64,000 nt of DNA, taken from positions 62,001 to 126,000 of the forward strand of contig NZ_JAMBNQ010000005.1 of NCBI RefSeq assembly GCF_023715155.1, in the 5' to 3' direction. The stretch comes from Neobacillus mesonae. Lineage in GTDB: Bacteria > Bacillota > Bacilli > Bacillales > Cytobacillaceae. Positions within the stretch are counted from its first letter, which is position 1. Each line of letters starts with the position of its first letter. Positions 61,984 through 64,000 of this stretch are shown in pieces. The position numbers and the translations under genes are program-made. The notes under the pieces are model-generated. The model worked only from the letters and a program-made list of their open reading frames with translations, ran no database searches and had not been told where the DNA came from.

Positions 61984-62241
61984 TTATTGTTTCCAAACTC
62001 TCAAGACATACCCGCCGCATCCACATTGGTCAATAAATTTGCCCCTAACCTTCTCCGGAAAAAGCGTTTCTATCAACGGCAGTAAATAGTCCTCAGGGTT
62101 TCCAAAAGCCTGGGCAGTAACTAAATTCACATAACAGCCAGGGGCAGTTTCTTCCACTGCTGTTAAAGCATCCTTAATAATTAGATCAATATCATTCTCA
62201 TATTCATCATGTTCTAAATCCTTTGTCCAATCCTTATCCAT
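61984..62241 (-). CDS. CGCGG-family putative RiPP precursor
   Basis: This 85-residue protein ends in FIDQCGCGGYVLRVWK, with CGCGG at 73-77. The body has YVNLVTAQAFGNPEDYL. This is the pattern of CGCGG-family peptides predicted to be modified by a radical SAM enzyme. No radical SAM/SPASM gene or exporter is close (hemZ at 36 kb is a different type), so the maturation enzyme, if any, is elsewhere. The product could also be an unmodified metal-binding protein. Confidence 0.7.
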   Translation of the reverse strand: MDKDWTKDLEHDEYENDIDLIIKDALTAVEETAPGCYVNLVTAQAFGNPEDYLLPLIETLFPEKVRGKFIDQCGCGGYVLRVWKQ

Positions 62242-62521
62242 ATAATCCCCACCATATTATTTACTACTTATATTAAATCTCATATTGCCAAAATGAGAAT
62301 TGATTTAGTTCACACTTTTATCGTAATAAATTTGAACATTTTTTTACATTTGCATTTTTTCATCCTGTTTTTTGTTCAAAGAGCCGCGAAGAGAGATATT
62401 TTTTACACCCATCCCTTTTTTTCAGCCATTCTGTTTGTATATTAGACCTTTTTTCGTTATATTAATTCTTGACCTAACATTTAATATTTAATTGTATTAT
62501 CGACAAATAAGGAGTTTTGAA
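62242..62521. other. A/T-rich intergenic region
   Basis: This 280-base gap lies between divergent genes. I see only A/T-rich promoter-like sequence with no repeat, strong inverted repeat or small gene. Confidence 0.6.
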
Positions 62522-63778
62522 ATGGAAAAACCGAAGAAAAATTCACGGCATTTAGCAACCCTTTCTCTCGCTGTAATGGCTGCCGGGTTTATCATAACCA
62601 TACCTTTAGAGCCATCCCTTTGGAAAACAATTCTTCAGGGCGGCTTTGAAGCTGGTTTAGTCGGCGGACTGGCGGATTGGTTTGCTGTAACAGCCTTATT
62701 CAGGCATCCGCTTGGGGTCCCAATTCCGCATACAGCGCTATTGCCTAAAAATCGCGAGAAAATCACCTCTAAAATTATTTCAATGCTGGAAAATGATTGG
62801 CTGACAAAGGAAAGTATCCGTGCTAAAATCAATTCCTTTCAAATAACTGAAAAATTATTGGCGATTGTCGAGAAAGAAATTCACACAGAAGCTGTTAAAA
62901 AAAATAGCATTCATATCATTCACTATTTCTTAAACACTATCGATGTTAAAAAAATAGCACCCATAATTGAAAAAGAACTAAAAGAACGGCTGTACGAAGT
63001 CGAAATTAGAAACTATCTCCCTAAGCTGATTGACCAAATTTCGCTTCGAAATTATGATGAAAAAACGCTTGATTATATACTGAAAGAAGTGGATGAATGG
63101 GCTAAAAAAGACAGTACCAAATATCGACTTGGCGGAATGGCTGTCGATATGATTGAAAACATTAAGGCCGATGGGTTTATGCAGCTGGCCCTGCGGTCAT
63201 TCAGCAGTCTTGTGAATGAAGAAAAACTGGGGAATATCATTCAAAACCTTATTATCAAAGGTGTTGACAGCTTCCGTGACCCGTATAATCAAAATCGCCA
63301 GACATTGTTGAGTCATATCCATCAAAAGCTTGAAAGCCTTAAAACCGATGAAAAGGTTTATGAGGAATTGGAACGTTTTCGGTCGCAACTGATTGAAAGC
63401 TGGCAGCCAGAAGAGAAAATTATTGAGTTGTTAACGGAGATTCAACAAAAGGCACTGAATTTCACATCCACCCCTTCTTTTTATGAAGAATATGTCCTTC
63501 CGTTTATGACCAATAGTCTCGACAAGTTTAAAGCTGATGATGAGAAAATAAACCTTTTCGAGGCATGGTTAAAGAAACATATTGAAGAATTTATTAATCA
63601 GCATCATTCAAAAATTGGAAAACTTGTAAAAGAGAACTTAGACAAATTAGATACAAAGACACTGACACATATGATTGAAACAAATGTAGGAAAAGATTTG
63701 CAGTGGATTCGTGTAAATGGTGCTGTTTGCGGCTTTTTAATCGGCCTTATTCTTGTTGGTATCAAAGCTTTATTTTAA
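62522..63778 (+). CDS. DUF445 membrane protein
   Basis: This 418-residue protein is read from the ATG at 62522, with AAGGAGTTTTGAA before it. The DUF445 family pattern is clear: an N-terminal helix, FEAGLVGGLADWFAVTALFRHPLG and PIPHTALLPKNREKI, a long helical rod, and a C-terminal membrane helix (VNGAVCGFLIGLILVGIKALF). It probably spans or links membranes. In B. subtilis relatives of the family have no settled function. Confidence 0.9.
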   Translation: MEKPKKNSRHLATLSLAVMAAGFIITIPLEPSLWKTILQGGFEAGLVGGLADWFAVTALFRHPLGVPIPHTALLPKNREKITSKIISMLENDWLTKESIRAKINSFQITEKLLAIVEKEIHTEAVKKNSIHIIHYFLNTIDVKKIAPIIEKELKERLYEVEIRNYLPKLIDQISLRNYDEKTLDYILKEVDEWAKKDSTKYRLGGMAVDMIENIKADGFMQLALRSFSSLVNEEKLGNIIQNLIIKGVDSFRDPYNQNRQTLLSHIHQKLESLKTDEKVYEELERFRSQLIESWQPEEKIIELLTEIQQKALNFTSTPSFYEEYVLPFMTNSLDKFKADDEKINLFEAWLKKHIEEFINQHHSKIGKLVKENLDKLDTKTLTHMIETNVGKDLQWIRVNGAVCGFLIGLILVGIKALF

Positions 63779-63917
63779 GCATAAGAAACGCACGATGATA
63801 AGTCCATTTTTTAAGTGTGGAAAGGATATAGGGTCCTAATTTGGCCGGACTGCCATGTTTGTCATCGGGCTAATTATTTTAAAAAACTGACATGAAATTA
63901 ATCCATGTGAGTATAAG

Positions 63918-63952
63918 AAGCGAAAGAGGATAAATCTCCTTTCGCTTCTTAT
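63918..63952. terminator. Terminator-like hairpin
   Basis: AAGCGAAAG/CTTTCGCTT extended by GAG/CTC encloses a short loop, with T-rich sequence after it. Nothing else is seen in the 220 bases from the DUF445 gene to the window edge. Confidence 0.6.
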
Positions 63953-64000
63953 ATAATTTATTCTATTATCAATAATCCAGCTAATTCGGCCGTTACTATT

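Overview
The window is a low-GC Firmicutes chromosome segment from the Bacillaceae. The evidence is the host gene order hit/ecsABC, trpP, hpr(scoC), yhaI, prsA, yhaL, yhaM-yhaN-yhaO, yhaP-yhaQ, yhaR, hemZ, yhaX, yheA, yheC/yheD, yheE and pbpF. This is close to the order in Bacillus subtilis, and spore genes (an alpha/beta-type SASP, a YjcZ-type peptide, YheC/YheD) are present. A Bacillus- or Neobacillus-like genus is likely, but the sequence alone does not settle the species.

Region 1 (1 to about 16.87 kb) is the early/regulatory half of an integrated siphophage-like prophage, mostly on the minus strand. Reading from the right it holds a large serine recombinase, a small Xre protein, a LexA/CI-like repressor facing a Cro-like gene across three 17-bp operators, a block of small early genes, a Gam-like protein, a Sak4-like ATPase, a DUF669 ssDNA-binding protein, a PrimPol/D5 helicase-primase, a YopX protein, an ERCC4 nuclease, a MazG-like protein, an ArpU late regulator and both terminase subunits. 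The large subunit runs off the left edge. One plus-strand cargo gene (3097-3810) encodes a HEPN-type protein and sits next to a structured, possibly non-coding stretch. The right end of the prophage cuts a membrane-transporter gene, leaving its C-terminal 54 codons at 16864-17028.

Region 2 (17-44 kb) is host backbone. It holds the Ecs ABC system, Hit, a tryptophan transporter, the ScoC/Hpr regulator and the PrsA foldase. It continues with the YhaM/YhaN/YhaO nuclease and repair group, an Na+-efflux-type ABC transporter, an enoyl-CoA hydratase, HemZ, and a cluster of four tandem YheC/YheD-type ATP-grasp spore proteins. The 20.03-20.8 kb gap between ecsA and hit contains a likely structured RNA built from repeated modules.

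Region 3 (44-64 kb) holds a decayed MsmX-type ATPase, an SASP gene preceded by two tRNA-like folds, fumC, pbpF and the Fur-boxed feoAB cluster with its Cys-rich partner. It also has thiT with a TPP riboswitch, two CorC/HlyC-type membrane proteins with an unusual start-site hairpin, a MerR regulator, an orphan CGCGG-family peptide gene and a DUF445 protein.

The most striking signal is a pair of paralogous NERD-domain, zinc-ribbon proteins (34436-35350 and 48687-49601). Each is followed directly downstream by its own tandem hairpin array. The two arrays have unrelated sequences but exactly the same 52-bp period, five DNA turns, with pyrimidine-rich linkers. Covariation and G-U wobbles in the stems favour an RNA read from the plus strand. 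I know of no described system of this form.

Five genes (a phage membrane gene, yhaM, yhaN, a merR gene and the msmX-like pseudogene) carry single-base deletions, four of them at short homopolymers. These could be real lesions or assembly errors.
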